Positions 49,867 to 58,719 of a stretch of DNA of 64,000 nt are shown here, piece by piece. Source of the DNA: MGML01 sp034416335. Its GTDB lineage: Bacteria > Chloroflexota > Dehalococcoidia > Dehalococcoidales > UBA2162. The stretch covers positions 1 through 64,000 of the forward strand of contig DAOULV010000023.1 of the NCBI GenBank assembly GCA_034416335.1, given 5' to 3'. Under the pieces are notes generated by a model. The model worked only from the letters and a program-made list of their open reading frames with translations. It ran no database searches and had not been told where the DNA came from. Made by a program: the position numbers and the translations under genes. Numbering within the stretch: position 1 is the first letter of the stretch; every line of letters begins with the position of its first letter.

Positions 49867-51627
49867 ATGGCAGAAAAGGACAGAATTTATAAGTGTCTCA
49901 ACCCGGTGGGAATGCAGTTGCCCATCAAAACGTTCCCCCTTGCACCCCGTCTGGATACGCTGGATGGTAAAGAGATATATCTCAGCATCACCGGCGAACC
50001 CGATATTACTATCCCCCTGGAGAAAAAACTTAAGAGCGACTACCCGAACGTCGACTGGAAGATAAAGAAGACCTACGGCATAGTACCGGTCGAGATATCG
50101 GAAGAAGAGATGAAAACAGCCGACGGTCTGATACAGGCGATATGCTGGTGAAGCGGAGCTGTATGGAGGCAGTTGCCTTATCTGGCCAAACTGGAAAAAG
50201 CGGGTATTCCTACCGTAGTAGTAGACCTCGAAGACCAGGAACAGATGGTCAAACAGGAAGCCCTGGTAAGTGGTGTTCCTAAAATCCGCTACCTGCACGC
50301 TTCCCGTACGCTGCCCGGTCCCGAGGACGTGGACAACTGGATAGAGCCGATGTTACAGGAATTACTCCGCCCTTTGAACGACGAGGAAAAAGAAAGCGGG
50401 ATGTATACCATTCCCCAGCAGAGAATAATATTCGAAGGCACCCTCGAGGAAGCCCAGGACTTCTACCAGCAGACCGAGTGGATTCCTCTCCCCGTTGAAG
50501 CTCCGATAGCCAAATACACCGACGGCTTCCCGATTGTAGTCCCCACCGAAGAAAAGGTGAAGTGGATGCTTACCGGCACCAGCCACGAACCGGATGAAAT
50601 AATTACCCACCAGGCCGACAGGCTGGCAACGCAGGGAGAAGCGACCAGCGAAGGCAGATTGGAGATAAGAAAAGGGGACGTAGTCAGGTTCCAGCCTCTG
50701 AAAAGGACGGCGACGGTCGAACAGGTAGCAGTAAATGCCGTGATGGCTGGATGTCGACCCGAACACCTTCCCATCGTACTGGCTATAGCTCAGTCGGGAA
50801 CCCCTATCAGCACGACCAACTTTCCCAGCCAGGCGGTGTGTGTCTCCGGTCCCATCGTCAAAGAAATAGGTATGAACACCGGCTGCGGTATGTTCGGACC
50901 GGGCAGCATCGCCAACTCACCCATCGGACGAGCCTACCAGCTGATGGCTATCAACCTCGGCGGAGCAGTACCCGGGGTCAACCGGATGGGCTGCCTGGGA
51001 AGTCCGCTCAACAACGGCGGCGTAGCCTATGCCGAGAATGCCGGCGGCCTGCCAACGGAATGGAAAGGACTCAACGAGGAGTACGGTTTCAGGAAAGATG
51101 AAAACATCGTGATGGTCCAGATGATTACCGGCGGTATACTCGGTTCCCAGTTCTCGCCGGGCGGCTACCGGGCTCTTCAGAAGAGCGGTCACGGCGGAAT
51201 CGCCAGGAAGTTCGACGTCAAGGGTACCCCGGGTCCGCACAACTGGCTCGACTACCTGGTACCGGAACTTTACGCCGGGCGTGAAGGTGCCTGGGCGATA
51301 GTAATGGTCCCCGAAATGGCACAGCACCTGGTGGACCTCGGATTCAAGTCCAAGGACGATGTATACAAGTATCTCTGGGAGAAAGGATTCGAACCTCTGA
51401 AAAAATACAGGGGGCGGTCGTGGCCCGATTTCAGGAGAAACGGCTGGACGGGCATTGAGAAGACTTCCGGGAAACCCTGGAAGGAACTTCCCGACGACTA
51501 CATGGTACCGGCTGCCGGTGACGACCCCAATCAGTTTTGCATTGTAATAGGTGGCGGACAGGAAGAAGCCTGTGTCCAGCTAGCCGGTGACCGCGGTAAC
51601 GCCTTCAGCATTGATGCCTGGAAGTAG
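49867..51627 (+). CDS. UGSC-like selenoprotein candidate 1 (Sec95)
   Basis: With TGA at 50149-50151 read as selenocysteine the gene gives 586 residues. The N-terminal module (IYKCLNPVGMQLPIKTFPLA) leads to ADGLIQAICW-U-SGAV, then WRQLPYLAKLEKAGIPTVVV, the site and follow-on helix of UGSC-type proteins, where U-G-S-C normally stands; here U is followed by Ser-Gly-Ala. The large C-terminal domain has FPIVVPTEEKVKWMLTG, TVEQVAVNAVMAGCRPEHLP, GMNTGCGMFGPG and GPHNWLDYLVPEL. Coding continues in one frame for 1.47 kb past the UGA and its close paralogue has the same UGA, so this is not decay. An AGGAG site precedes the ATG. Role is probably a redox or thiol reaction. Confidence 0.75.
50166..50179 (+). 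promoter_or_regulatory. Candidate bacterial SECIS hairpin of selenoprotein gene 1
   Basis: GAGGC/GCCTT stem (5 bp, one G-T) with the 4-nt loop AGTT (G at position 2), loop starting 19 nt after the UGA. The sequence GGCAGTTGCCTTATCTG is identical in the paralogue, also starting its loop at 19 nt, although surrounding codons differ. Weaker than the second copy because the lower stem is not extended. Confidence 0.6.
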
Positions 51628-51734
51628 CCCTCACGCCAACGATAGAATAACCGGTATCCCACTTTTGTAAAGCGGGATTAAGGGGGATTTCTAAATCCCT
51701 CTCAATCTCTCCCGTATCAAGCACGGACAGGACT

Positions 51735-51944
51735 ATGGATGAACTTAAACTGCTCGAACTTATCAACAAAGCTTACCGTGAACTGGAGCGGAGTCGTGAA
51801 GCGAACGCCAGCAGTTCGCTGATTAGAGTACTCGAAGAGGAAATCAAGGAGCTTGAGAATATTTTCGCTACCGGTGACGCGGAACGCCTCGAAAAGAGGG
51901 CTTTCCTCGACCAGTGCGCCGAAAAATTCGACAAACAATACTAG
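51735..51944 (+). CDS. Small helical protein associated with the UGSC-like gene, copy 1
   Basis: A 69-residue protein, MDELKLLELINKAYRELERS, then ASSSLIRVLEEEIKELENIF, ending KRAFLDQCAEKFDKQY. Two amphipathic helices with heptad spacing suggest a coiled-coil hairpin. A related 62-residue gene sits in the same place after the second selenoprotein candidate (shared features: start MxEL-L-I, RE/EE helix with A-S-S, and a C-terminal QAFMDNC-type end). Such pairing means the two products are probably linked in function, as chaperone, adaptor or subunit. It is 107 bp downstream of the large gene. No other family is recognised. Confidence 0.7.
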   Translation: MDELKLLELINKAYRELERSREANASSSLIRVLEEEIKELENIFATGDAERLEKRAFLDQCAEKFDKQY

Positions 51945-52102
51945 TATCCTGTCTTACAAGTTCGCTGAATACGTTATTGGTTCTGCCGGACTCGTTCATG
52001 GTTCGATAAACTCACCATGAACGGAATAGAATAGCATAGTACCGCTCGTCCTGAGCTTGTCGAAGGACGAGCAGATTATTCAAGGTATTTCCGAGACGCG
52101 AT

Positions 52103-52266
52103 ACTGGTACGTTGTAACACAAAAATAGTCTGAAGCTGGTTCTATAACCAGTCCCTTCCCCCTTGATGGGGGAAGGTTAGGATGAGGGTGATTTTAATCC
52201 TCTTCCTCAAGGAAGAGTAAACAATAAGCATGTTATTCCGAAAAACTAAGCGTTACCTGGTACCAG
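52103..52266. mobile_element. Family A short transposon-like repeat, copy A4
   Basis: About 164 bp with ends ACTGGTACGTTGTAAC and CTGGTACCAG, hairpin CCTTCCCCCTTGATGGGGGA and a decayed second hairpin (TCTTCCTCAAGGAAGA). Same family as the copies at 26,595 and 54,543. No coding capacity. Confidence 0.7.
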
Positions 52267-52323
52267 ACAAAAAAATGACCGACACAGGCTGAAATTCCAC
52301 CTGATAGCGGATATATCGCTAAC

Positions 52324-52352
52324 TTGAAAATACCAACCGCTTTGTTTAATAT
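52324..52352 (+). promoter_or_regulatory. Promoter of selenoprotein gene 2
   Basis: TTGAAA (52324-52329), a 17-bp spacer and TAATAT (52347-52352), 27 bp upstream of the ATG; AAAGGAG follows as ribosome site. Confidence 0.6.
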
Positions 52353-52379
52353 ATTCCTATCAAAAAAAGGAGAGTTCAT

Positions 52380-54134
52380 ATGGCAGGAAAAATCTATAAA
52401 TGCCTGAATCCGACAGGTGTCCAGATGCCAGCTCAGCAATTCCCACTTGCCGAGCGCATCGATACTATTAACGGAAAAACTATTCACCTGAATATCTGCG
52501 GCGAGCCTGATATAACCATACGCCTTGAACGGAAACTCGTTGCGGAATATCCCCAGGTAAACTGGCTGATCAAGAAGACAAACGGCATCGATCCGGTCAG
52601 GATGAGTGAAGAAGAAATGAAGACGGTGGACGCCGCTATCCTCGGGGTATGCTGGTGACATAACGCCGTCAGAAGGCAGTTGCCTTATCTGATCCAGCTT
52701 GAAAAAGCCGGTATCCCCACCGTGTTAATCGATTTCTTCGACCAGGATGGATTCGTCGAGAGTGAAGCCCAGGTACTCGGCGTCCCCAAACTTCGCTACA
52801 TGCATGCCCACCGAATCATGCGCGGGACAGAGGACGTAGAGAGATTCATCGACGAGATGTTCGACGGAATTACCCGCCCCCTGACTGATGAAGAGAGACA
52901 GGAAGGAATGTGGAGGCCTGAAGGAACAAGAATACTGTTCGAGGGAACCCTTGAAGATGCTGAAGAGTTCTATATGCAGGCAGAAAAAAACGAATGGCAG
53001 CTTGGCGCCCCCTATGCCAGATACACCGACGGTTTACCGATCGTGGTACCCACCGAAGAACGGGTGGAAGCAATGCTTAAAGGCACCAGCCACGCTCCAA
53101 ATGAAATAATCAACCTCCAGGCAGACCTGCCGGTAAGAGCTGCTCCTGAAGCCATAGGTAACGACCCGATAATACGAAAAGGCGAACCGGTACGTTACAT
53201 GCCTACAAGAAGGGTAGCTACAGTCGAACAGGTTGCAGTAAACGCGGTAATGGCCGGCTGCAGGCCCGAATACTTTCCCGTGGTACTTGCCATAGCCGAA
53301 GCTTCCGCCGGGACCGGTGACGGTCGCAACGGACAGGGCTTTATCGTCAGCGGACCTATCGCCGAGGAAATCGGAATGAATTATGGTTTCGGACTCCTCG
53401 GTCCCGGTAACCCGGCCAACATAACCATCGGTCGCTCCTCCAAACTGATGTGGCGTAACCTGGGCGGTGCTTTACCGGGTATTACCGTAACCAGCAACTG
53501 GGGAGATAACCCTGCGGTTAATACCGGCTTCTGCATTGCTGAGTACGCCGGCGGACTTCCAAAGGAATGGAAAGGTCTCAACGAAGAACTCGGATACAAG
53601 AAGGAAGAGAGTGTAATCATGGTCACCCATCCGGGTTCATTCGGTATAGGACAGCACTTTATGCCCGGTGTCTACCGAGCCCTCCAGAAGGACGGGCACG
53701 GCGCGATGGCGAGGTATCTGGGTGTCAAGGGTGTTCCCGGCCCTCATAACTGGCTTGATTACCTGTGTGTAGGGCTGTGGGCGGACCGCGAAGGCGGCAT
53801 TACTCTGTTGATGATACCAGAAATGGCACAGCACCTGGTGGATATCGGATTCAAGTCCAAGGAGTCTGTTGCCGAATACATCTGGAAGAAGAGCTTCGAG
53901 CCGGTCAAAGAATACCGGATGCGCGGCGCACCCGATTTCGCTACCAACGGCTGGAGATCTATCGAACCTACCTCGGGTAAACCCTGGCTGGAACTGGATG
54001 ACGACTATATGGTACCGGCCGGTGGTTTTTCTCCAAAAGCAAACCAGATTCTTGTCTGCGGCGGTGACGAAGAGACCTGCCATCGCTTCGGCGGCGGACA
54101 GGGTCAGCCGTACCTCATCGACAACTGGCGGTAA
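52380..54134 (+). CDS. UGSC-like selenoprotein candidate 2 (Sec93)
   Basis: A 584-residue paralogue with TGA at 52656-52658 read as selenocysteine: VDAAILGVCW-U-HNAV, then RRQLPYLIQLEKAGIPTVLI. Codon-level comparison with copy 1 shows the same in-frame TGA, the same flanking CW and the same RQLPYL block, while most surrounding residues differ, so the TGA is under selection. The C-terminal half repeats PIVVPTEERVEAMLKGTS, TVEQVAVNAVMAGCRPEYFP, IAEEIGMNYGFGLLGPGN and GPHNWLDYLCVGL. A SECIS-like hairpin, extended by a second stem, lies 19 nt behind the UGA. It has its own promoter and a strong terminator, so it forms a separate unit with the small gene downstream. Confidence 0.8.
52668..52693 (+). 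promoter_or_regulatory. Candidate bacterial SECIS hairpin of selenoprotein gene 2
   Basis: AAGGC (52673-52677) pairs with GCCTT (52682-52686) around the loop AGTT; a lower stem GTCAG/CTGAT (52668-52672 with 52689-52693) continues it across a 2-nt bulge, giving 10 bp in all. Loop starts 19 nt after the UGA with G at position 2, as in bacterial SECIS models. Confidence 0.65.
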
Positions 54135-54160
54135 TCGTATTCAAAATCAGACAATATAAA

Positions 54161-54189
54161 AGAGAGTCTCGGATGATCCGGGACTCTCT
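54161..54189 (+). terminator. Terminator of selenoprotein gene 2
   Basis: AGAGAGTC/GACTCTCT stem extended by CGGA/TCCG across one T-G pair, followed by TCTTTTC. It lies 26 bp past the stop codon. Confidence 0.85.
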
Positions 54190-54240
54190 TCTTTTCAAGA
54201 AGCAAAACAACTGAAGAAATATGGATAATTTGTCCAGTAT

Positions 54241-54264
54241 AGGATATGATATATCCTGTATAAT
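54241..54264 (+). promoter_or_regulatory. Operator and -10 box of the small helical gene, copy 2
   Basis: Inverted repeat AGGATAT-GAT-ATATCCT (54241-54257) directly before TATAAT (54259-54264). No good -35 box at the usual distance, so activation or an extended element may be needed. The small gene therefore seems separately controlled from the upstream selenoprotein gene. Confidence 0.5.
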
Positions 54265-54292
54265 AGATCAAGAGTATAACAAGGAGTAAAAG

Positions 54293-54481
54293 ATGAACGA
54301 AGTAGAACTGCTTCAAAAAATCCACCGCAAGCAAATCGAGATCGAAGAGGGTAAATCTGCCAACGCAGGCAGTGACACCATCGCCACGCTCGAAAATGAA
54401 TTGATGAAATTAGTCGATATTATGACGGCTTATGAAAAATCCGAGGATAAGCAGGCGTTCATGGACAACTGCAGGGGATAG
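54293..54481 (+). CDS. Small helical protein associated with the UGSC-like gene, copy 2
   Basis: A 62-residue protein, MNEVELLQKIHRKQIEIEEG, then TIATLENELMKLVDIM and QAFMDNCRG. It resembles copy 1 at 51735 in length, opening (M-x-E-L-L-x-L/K-I) and closing segments, and occupies the same position behind the paralogous selenoprotein gene. Helices with heptad spacing suggest a coiled coil. AAGGAG lies 7 bp before the ATG, and an inverted repeat overlaps its promoter. Role unknown; the conserved pairing with a UGA-containing gene is the main clue. Confidence 0.65.
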   Translation: MNEVELLQKIHRKQIEIEEGKSANAGSDTIATLENELMKLVDIMTAYEKSEDKQAFMDNCRG

Positions 54482-54503
54482 ACCACCCAAAACTGATAAA
54501 AAA

Positions 54504-54527
54504 GGGGATGGTATTTAACCATCCCCT
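54504..54527 (+). terminator. Terminator after the small helical gene
   Basis: GGGGATGGT/ACCATCCCC 9-bp stem with the loop ATTTA, followed by TTTTT. It is the last element before a family A repeat. Confidence 0.85.
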
Positions 54528-54542
54528 TTTTATGCATTTTAA

Positions 54543-54730
54543 ACTAGTACCATGTAGCGCTTAATTTTTCGGAACAACGTGCTTTTTGTTTCCTCTCCCT
54601 TGAGGGGAGAGGATTAAGGTGAGGGTGAAAATCGGATTTGTATCACCCTCATCCTGACCTTCCCCCTTAAGGGGAATGGACTGGTTGTAGAACTAACTTC
54701 AGACAGTTATTAATGTTACAGCGTACTAGT
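54543..54730. mobile_element. Family A short transposon-like repeat, copy A5
   Basis: About 188 bp with inverted ends ACTAGTACC and GTACTAGT and the two typical hairpins (CCTCTCCCTTGAGGGGAGAG and TTCCCCCTTAAGGGGAA). Its right end supplies the TAG stop codon of purL, as copy A1 does for apt. Confidence 0.75.
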
Positions 54731-57700
54731 TCTCTTTACACCACTTATATGCGTTCTGGAACATTTTCAACCAGGGTGAAGCCGGCAGGACATAGTCGCC
54801 GACTTCCTTCTTCCAGTCGCCTGTTTTCCATTCTTCGGGTACATAAGGCCACTGCCAGAGTAGAAAAGTACGCTCGGGGTGGGGCATTATCGCCAGGTGC
54901 CGGCCGTCTTTAGAGCAGAAAGACGCTATCCCGGCTGGCGAGCCGTTCGGATTGAACCGGTATTTTTCAGTCGGTATGCCATCATCATCCACGTAAGCAA
55001 CCGGCGTCAGGTTCTGTTCCCTGGCGGCTGCCAGAATATCCGGGTCAGGACAATACAGCTTTCCGCCGCCATGGGCGGTCCAGATACCGAGTATGGAGCC
55101 TTCCATGCCCTTCAGCATCATCGCCGGACTTTCGGATATTCTCACCATTCCCCAGTGGGATTCGAACCTCTCGGAGTTATTCGTAATGAACCTCGGCTGG
55201 CTGGTTTCGGGAATCCCCTCCCAGGGGACGATACCGAGGAAAGCCATCAACTGGCAGCCGTTACATATGCCGAGAGAAAAAGTATCTTGTCGTTTGAAGA
55301 AATCTTCAAACTCCTTTTTCAACCTCGGGTTGAATTTAATAATTCCCGCCCAGCCTTTTGCCGGGTCGAGTACATCGGCGTAAGAGAATCCCCCGACGAA
55401 AACGATCCCCCTGAACTTTTCCAGGGTTATTCGCTCTTCGAGGATGTCTGTCATCGTGACGTCCCAGGTCTCGAATCCCGCCCAGTAGAAGGCGGAAGTC
55501 ATTTCACGGTCGCCATTGCTGCCCTCGTCGCGGATGATAGCCACTTTCGGCCGGCTGTCGCCGCGCAGGCTTCCCGGAGTTACCGGTTCGGGTTCGAACG
55601 TCAGGGTATAATTAACCCCTGTCCTTTCGCGATAGGTTGTCTGTTCCTTTGCCATTCCGACATTCATCTGTTCCTGTTCCAGCCTGTCGCTGGTGGACTC
55701 CCACCACGAAAGGAGTGTAATTGTATCTATATCCAGTACAATTTCCTCTCCCCGGTTAATTTTCACTCTCTTTTCACGGGAAGTTTCGCCTAGTACCGAA
55801 TATGACAGGCCATGCTCCTCCAGGATAATCTTTATCCTGTTTTCATTATCCGGCAGGTACTCCAGCACCAGACCGAGTTCTTCCGAAAACAGCCGGGCTA
55901 CAATGTCATCTTCACCGGGAATATCAATGGTAAATCCGCAGTTACCGGCGATGGCCATTTCGACCAGGGTCGTAATCAGCCCGCCGTCACTCCGGTCGTG
56001 ACAGGCAAGTATCAGGTCTTCATCGAGGATTTTCTGGACTACCCTGAACATACTAACAAGAAGCTGGTAGTCATCAACATCGGGAGACTCATCACCGATT
56101 TGACCGAAAGCCTGGCCTAATGCGGAACCGCCGAGCCTGTTCCTTCCTTCCGACGGATCGATGAATACCAGCCTGCTTTCTCCGGGTCTTTTAATATCGG
56201 GGGTAAGTTTTCGCGTAATATCCGGCATGGTTGCGTAGCCGGAAACTACCACTTCCCCCGGAGCTTTCACATTTTCGTTATCCACCCTGGCTGCCATCGA
56301 CAGGCTGTCTTTTCCGCCGTCCACGGCAATCCCGAGCTGCGTAATCAGTTCAGCCAGCGCCCTGGCTGCGTCATAAATCCTGGCTCCTTCGCCGGGAAGT
56401 TTCGCCGCCCACATCCAGTTCACCGAACACTTGATATGGCTCAGTTCGCTTATCCTTGCCGAGACCATGTTAGTCAGCATTTCACCGACCGCCATCCTCG
56501 CCCCGGCTTTTTCATCGATAAGCATTTTTATCGGCTGTTCGCCGATAGCCATTGCCCCGCCGGTTATACCGAAATGGCTCTGAGCGATTACCGCCACGTC
56601 GGAAACGGGAAGCTGGAGAGGTCCGCAGCACTGCTGCTGGGCAATCAGTCCGGTAACACTCCTGTCGACCTTGCGAACGAGGTAGCCCTTGGAACCCACC
56701 GACGGCAGTTTGAAAACGAGTTCCAGCGCTTTTTCGACCGCCAGTCCTTCCGGCAGGTTAAGCGGTTCCAGTTTTCGCGGTACTCTTTCGAGATTATATG
56801 ATTTCGGCGGCATCTCGCCCAGGATTTTATCGAGCGGTAAATCGACTGGCGTCGAGTCATCTTCCTCGTCGTATACAATAACCCGTCCGTCACCGGTGAT
56901 TTCACCGAGTATTTCACAGTTCACTTTTTCTCTTTCACAGATAGCCCGGAATTCGTCGATTCTTTCCTCATGTATCAGGAATGCCGAACGTTCCTGGTAT
57001 TCGGCACACCAGATATCGGCTACCGTCATAGACGGGTCGCCGAGGCTGAAACGCCGTATGTATATTTTCCCGCCGGCCGGATCTATGATTTCCGCCAGCA
57101 CGTTAGCCGGACCGCCGGCGCCCTGGTCATGGACTACGAGTAAGGGATTATCTCCCTCTTTCTCAGCGCAGGCCCTGATAACGCGGTTTAGTTTATTTTC
57201 CATTTCGGCATTACCGCGCTGTACTGCATTGAAATCCAGCTCGGCGATATTCTCTCCCTGTATCATACTGGAGGCGGATCCTCCGCCCATTCCTATCCGG
57301 TAGGCGGGCCCTCCCACCTGGACGACAAGTATTCCGTTTTCCGGTTCCCGGGGTTCGACGTTCGTGTCGTCTATCTGGCCTATACCTCCGGTGAACATAA
57401 TCGGCTTGAGCCAGGCCCGTCTTTCCTTATCGGGTAAAACCTGTTCGAACGTCCTGACGAATCCCTGTATCAACGGTTCGCCGAACTTGTTCCCGTAATC
57501 GGAAGCACCGTTACTGGCTTCAATCAAAATATTGAGGGGTGACGCCAGTTCGTAAGGATAGGTGAGTCCTTCCGGTTCTCCCGGTATCTCGAAATCCGGG
57601 ATATTGAGTGATGCCGTACAGTAAGCAGCAGTTCCGGCAACCACAAAGCTGCCTTTACCGGTGGCATGTCCATCGCGTATCCTGCCGCCCGTACCGGTAG

Positions 57701-58592
57701 TAGCGCCTTCAAAAGGCTGAATACCGCTCGGGTAGTTGTGGGTTTCGGCGGTAAAAAGAATGTGATAATAGCATTCTTTTGAGATAAAGTGAGAACTCTT
57801 TCCCGGATTCGCCGGCAGAATCGTCCAGATTTTATAACCCCTGATCGCACTCGAATCGTCGCTGAAGGCGATGACGCTGTTGGACGGGTTTTTCTGTATC
57901 GTCGACCGGATTATCTGGAGAAGGGTATCAGGTATTTCCTTACCGTCGACTGTCATTCTGCCCTTGAAAAACCAGTGACGCGAGTGCTCGCTGTTATTGT
58001 TCCCGAGCATAAACAGTTCGGCGTTCGTAGGATTACGCTTCAGCTCGTTAACAAACAGGCTGGTGTAGAAATTTACATCCCAGTCATCCATACCGAGTCC
58101 GTTCTCACGGTTGAACACACGCAGAGCATCCACACCTTTTTCAATAACCGGAATCGTGAAAACTTTTTCAGGAACAGCCCCGGTAACGAATGATTTCAAC
58201 GGTTCCGGGTACGGAGTCTCCGTCATACGGTCGTGGTTTTCGACAGTAAACTGATCTCTATCAGTACCATCGGGGAGAAGGTATCGTCTTGAACGCTCGA
58301 TGCGGGTTATCTTATCCAGACCGCAGGCGCTGCAGACAGCAACGGCATTCGTCGAATAGGCTGTATCGAAACTAAGCCTCGGACCGATTTCTACGACATT
58401 CGCTCCGGGGACTAAAAAAGGCTGCTTGCTGAAACTCTCGACTTCGAATGTTTCAGCAAGCAGCCATTTGAGTATTTCAAGTTCTTCTGCGGTAAGCGGG
58501 GCTGATGTTTGTACGTTAAAACAGTACTCGAAATCCGGCTTAACTTTACGATAGAAATGCCGTACTTCCGGTATGCTTCTAACGTCCGTCAT
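54726..58592 (-). CDS. purL: Phosphoribosylformylglycinamidine synthase, large single-chain type
   Basis: A 1288-residue enzyme converting FGAR and glutamine to FGAM in purine synthesis. It is the large form that fuses the N-terminal domain, the ATP-binding synthetase domain and a glutaminase domain: synthetase marks are LGNNNSEHSRHWFFKG and AVQRGNAEMENKLNRVIRAC, and the C-terminal class I glutaminase has LGICNGCQLMAFLG (nucleophile Cys near residue 1109) and MPHPERTFLLW (His, Glu near residue 1237). Many bacteria use separate purS, purQ and small purL; the one-chain form is the proteobacterial and eukaryotic type. The last codons overlap a family A repeat that supplies the stop. It is followed at 127 bp by the purN-like gene upstream on the same strand. 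Confidence 0.95.
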   Translation of the reverse strand: MTDVRSIPEVRHFYRKVKPDFEYCFNVQTSAPLTAEELEILKWLLAETFEVESFSKQPFLVPGANVVEIGPRLSFDTAYSTNAVAVCSACGLDKITRIERSRRYLLPDGTDRDQFTVENHDRMTETPYPEPLKSFVTGAVPEKVFTIPVIEKGVDALRVFNRENGLGMDDWDVNFYTSLFVNELKRNPTNAELFMLGNNNSEHSRHWFFKGRMTVDGKEIPDTLLQIIRSTIQKNPSNSVIAFSDDSSAIRGYKIWTILPANPGKSSHFISKECYYHILFTAETHNYPSGIQPFEGATTGTGGRIRDGHATGKGSFVVAGTAAYCTASLNIPDFEIPGEPEGLTYPYELASPLNILIEASNGASDYGNKFGEPLIQGFVRTFEQVLPDKERRAWLKPIMFTGGIGQIDDTNVEPREPENGILVVQVGGPAYRIGMGGGSASSMIQGENIAELDFNAVQRGNAEMENKLNRVIRACAEKEGDNPLLVVHDQGAGGPANVLAEIIDPAGGKIYIRRFSLGDPSMTVADIWCAEYQERSAFLIHEERIDEFRAICEREKVNCEILGEITGDGRVIVYDEEDDSTPVDLPLDKILGEMPPKSYNLERVPRKLEPLNLPEGLAVEKALELVFKLPSVGSKGYLVRKVDRSVTGLIAQQQCCGPLQLPVSDVAVIAQSHFGITGGAMAIGEQPIKMLIDEKAGARMAVGEMLTNMVSARISELSHIKCSVNWMWAAKLPGEGARIYDAARALAELITQLGIAVDGGKDSLSMAARVDNENVKAPGEVVVSGYATMPDITRKLTPDIKRPGESRLVFIDPSEGRNRLGGSALGQAFGQIGDESPDVDDYQLLVSMFRVVQKILDEDLILACHDRSDGGLITTLVEMAIAGNCGFTIDIPGEDDIVARLFSEELGLVLEYLPDNENRIKIILEEHGLSYSVLGETSREKRVKINRGEEIVLDIDTITLLSWWESTSDRLEQEQMNVGMAKEQTTYRERTGVNYTLTFEPEPVTPGSLRGDSRPKVAIIRDEGSNGDREMTSAFYWAGFETWDVTMTDILEERITLEKFRGIVFVGGFSYADVLDPAKGWAGIIKFNPRLKKEFEDFFKRQDTFSLGICNGCQLMAFLGIVPWEGIPETSQPRFITNNSERFESHWGMVRISESPAMMLKGMEGSILGIWTAHGGGKLYCPDPDILAAAREQNLTPVAYVDDDGIPTEKYRFNPNGSPAGIASFCSKDGRHLAIMPHPERTFLLWQWPYVPEEWKTGDWKKEVGDYVLPASPWLKMFQNAYKWCKEN

Positions 58593-58719
58593 CTCGCCCT
58601 GTCAATCAGCATGCTTATTCGTCTTCGCTTGTCAATCGGTATTACGTACAGGTATGGTAAAGTGGCTACACCTGATTATACCTCCGTACTTACCGTCCAA
58701 TCAATACCCGGAGGGGTTA

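Larger units (their letters stand above)
51945..52379. other. Intergenic region: REP-like palindromes, family A copy A4, promoter
   Basis: Holds REP-like CTCACCATGAACGG and CTTGTCGAAGGACGAG units (51985-52077), family A copy A4 (52103-52266, ends ACTGGTACGTTGTAAC and CTGGTACCAG), and the promoter of the second selenoprotein gene at 52324-52352. No gene is visible. Confidence 0.7.

Noticed and set aside
51985..52077. A small RNA or leader gene before the second selenoprotein
   Set aside because: The sequence is a REP-like palindrome that also occurs at 27.6 and 46.5 kb; no promoter faces it.
49867..54134. UGA as a reassigned Trp codon in the whole genome
   Set aside because: UGA is used as a normal stop in other genes (for example livM, whose end overlaps livG, and the small gene at 22917), so recoding must be local.
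54879..55793. Long open frame on the plus strand opposite purL
   Set aside because: Antisense shadow of a conserved enzyme with no start context.
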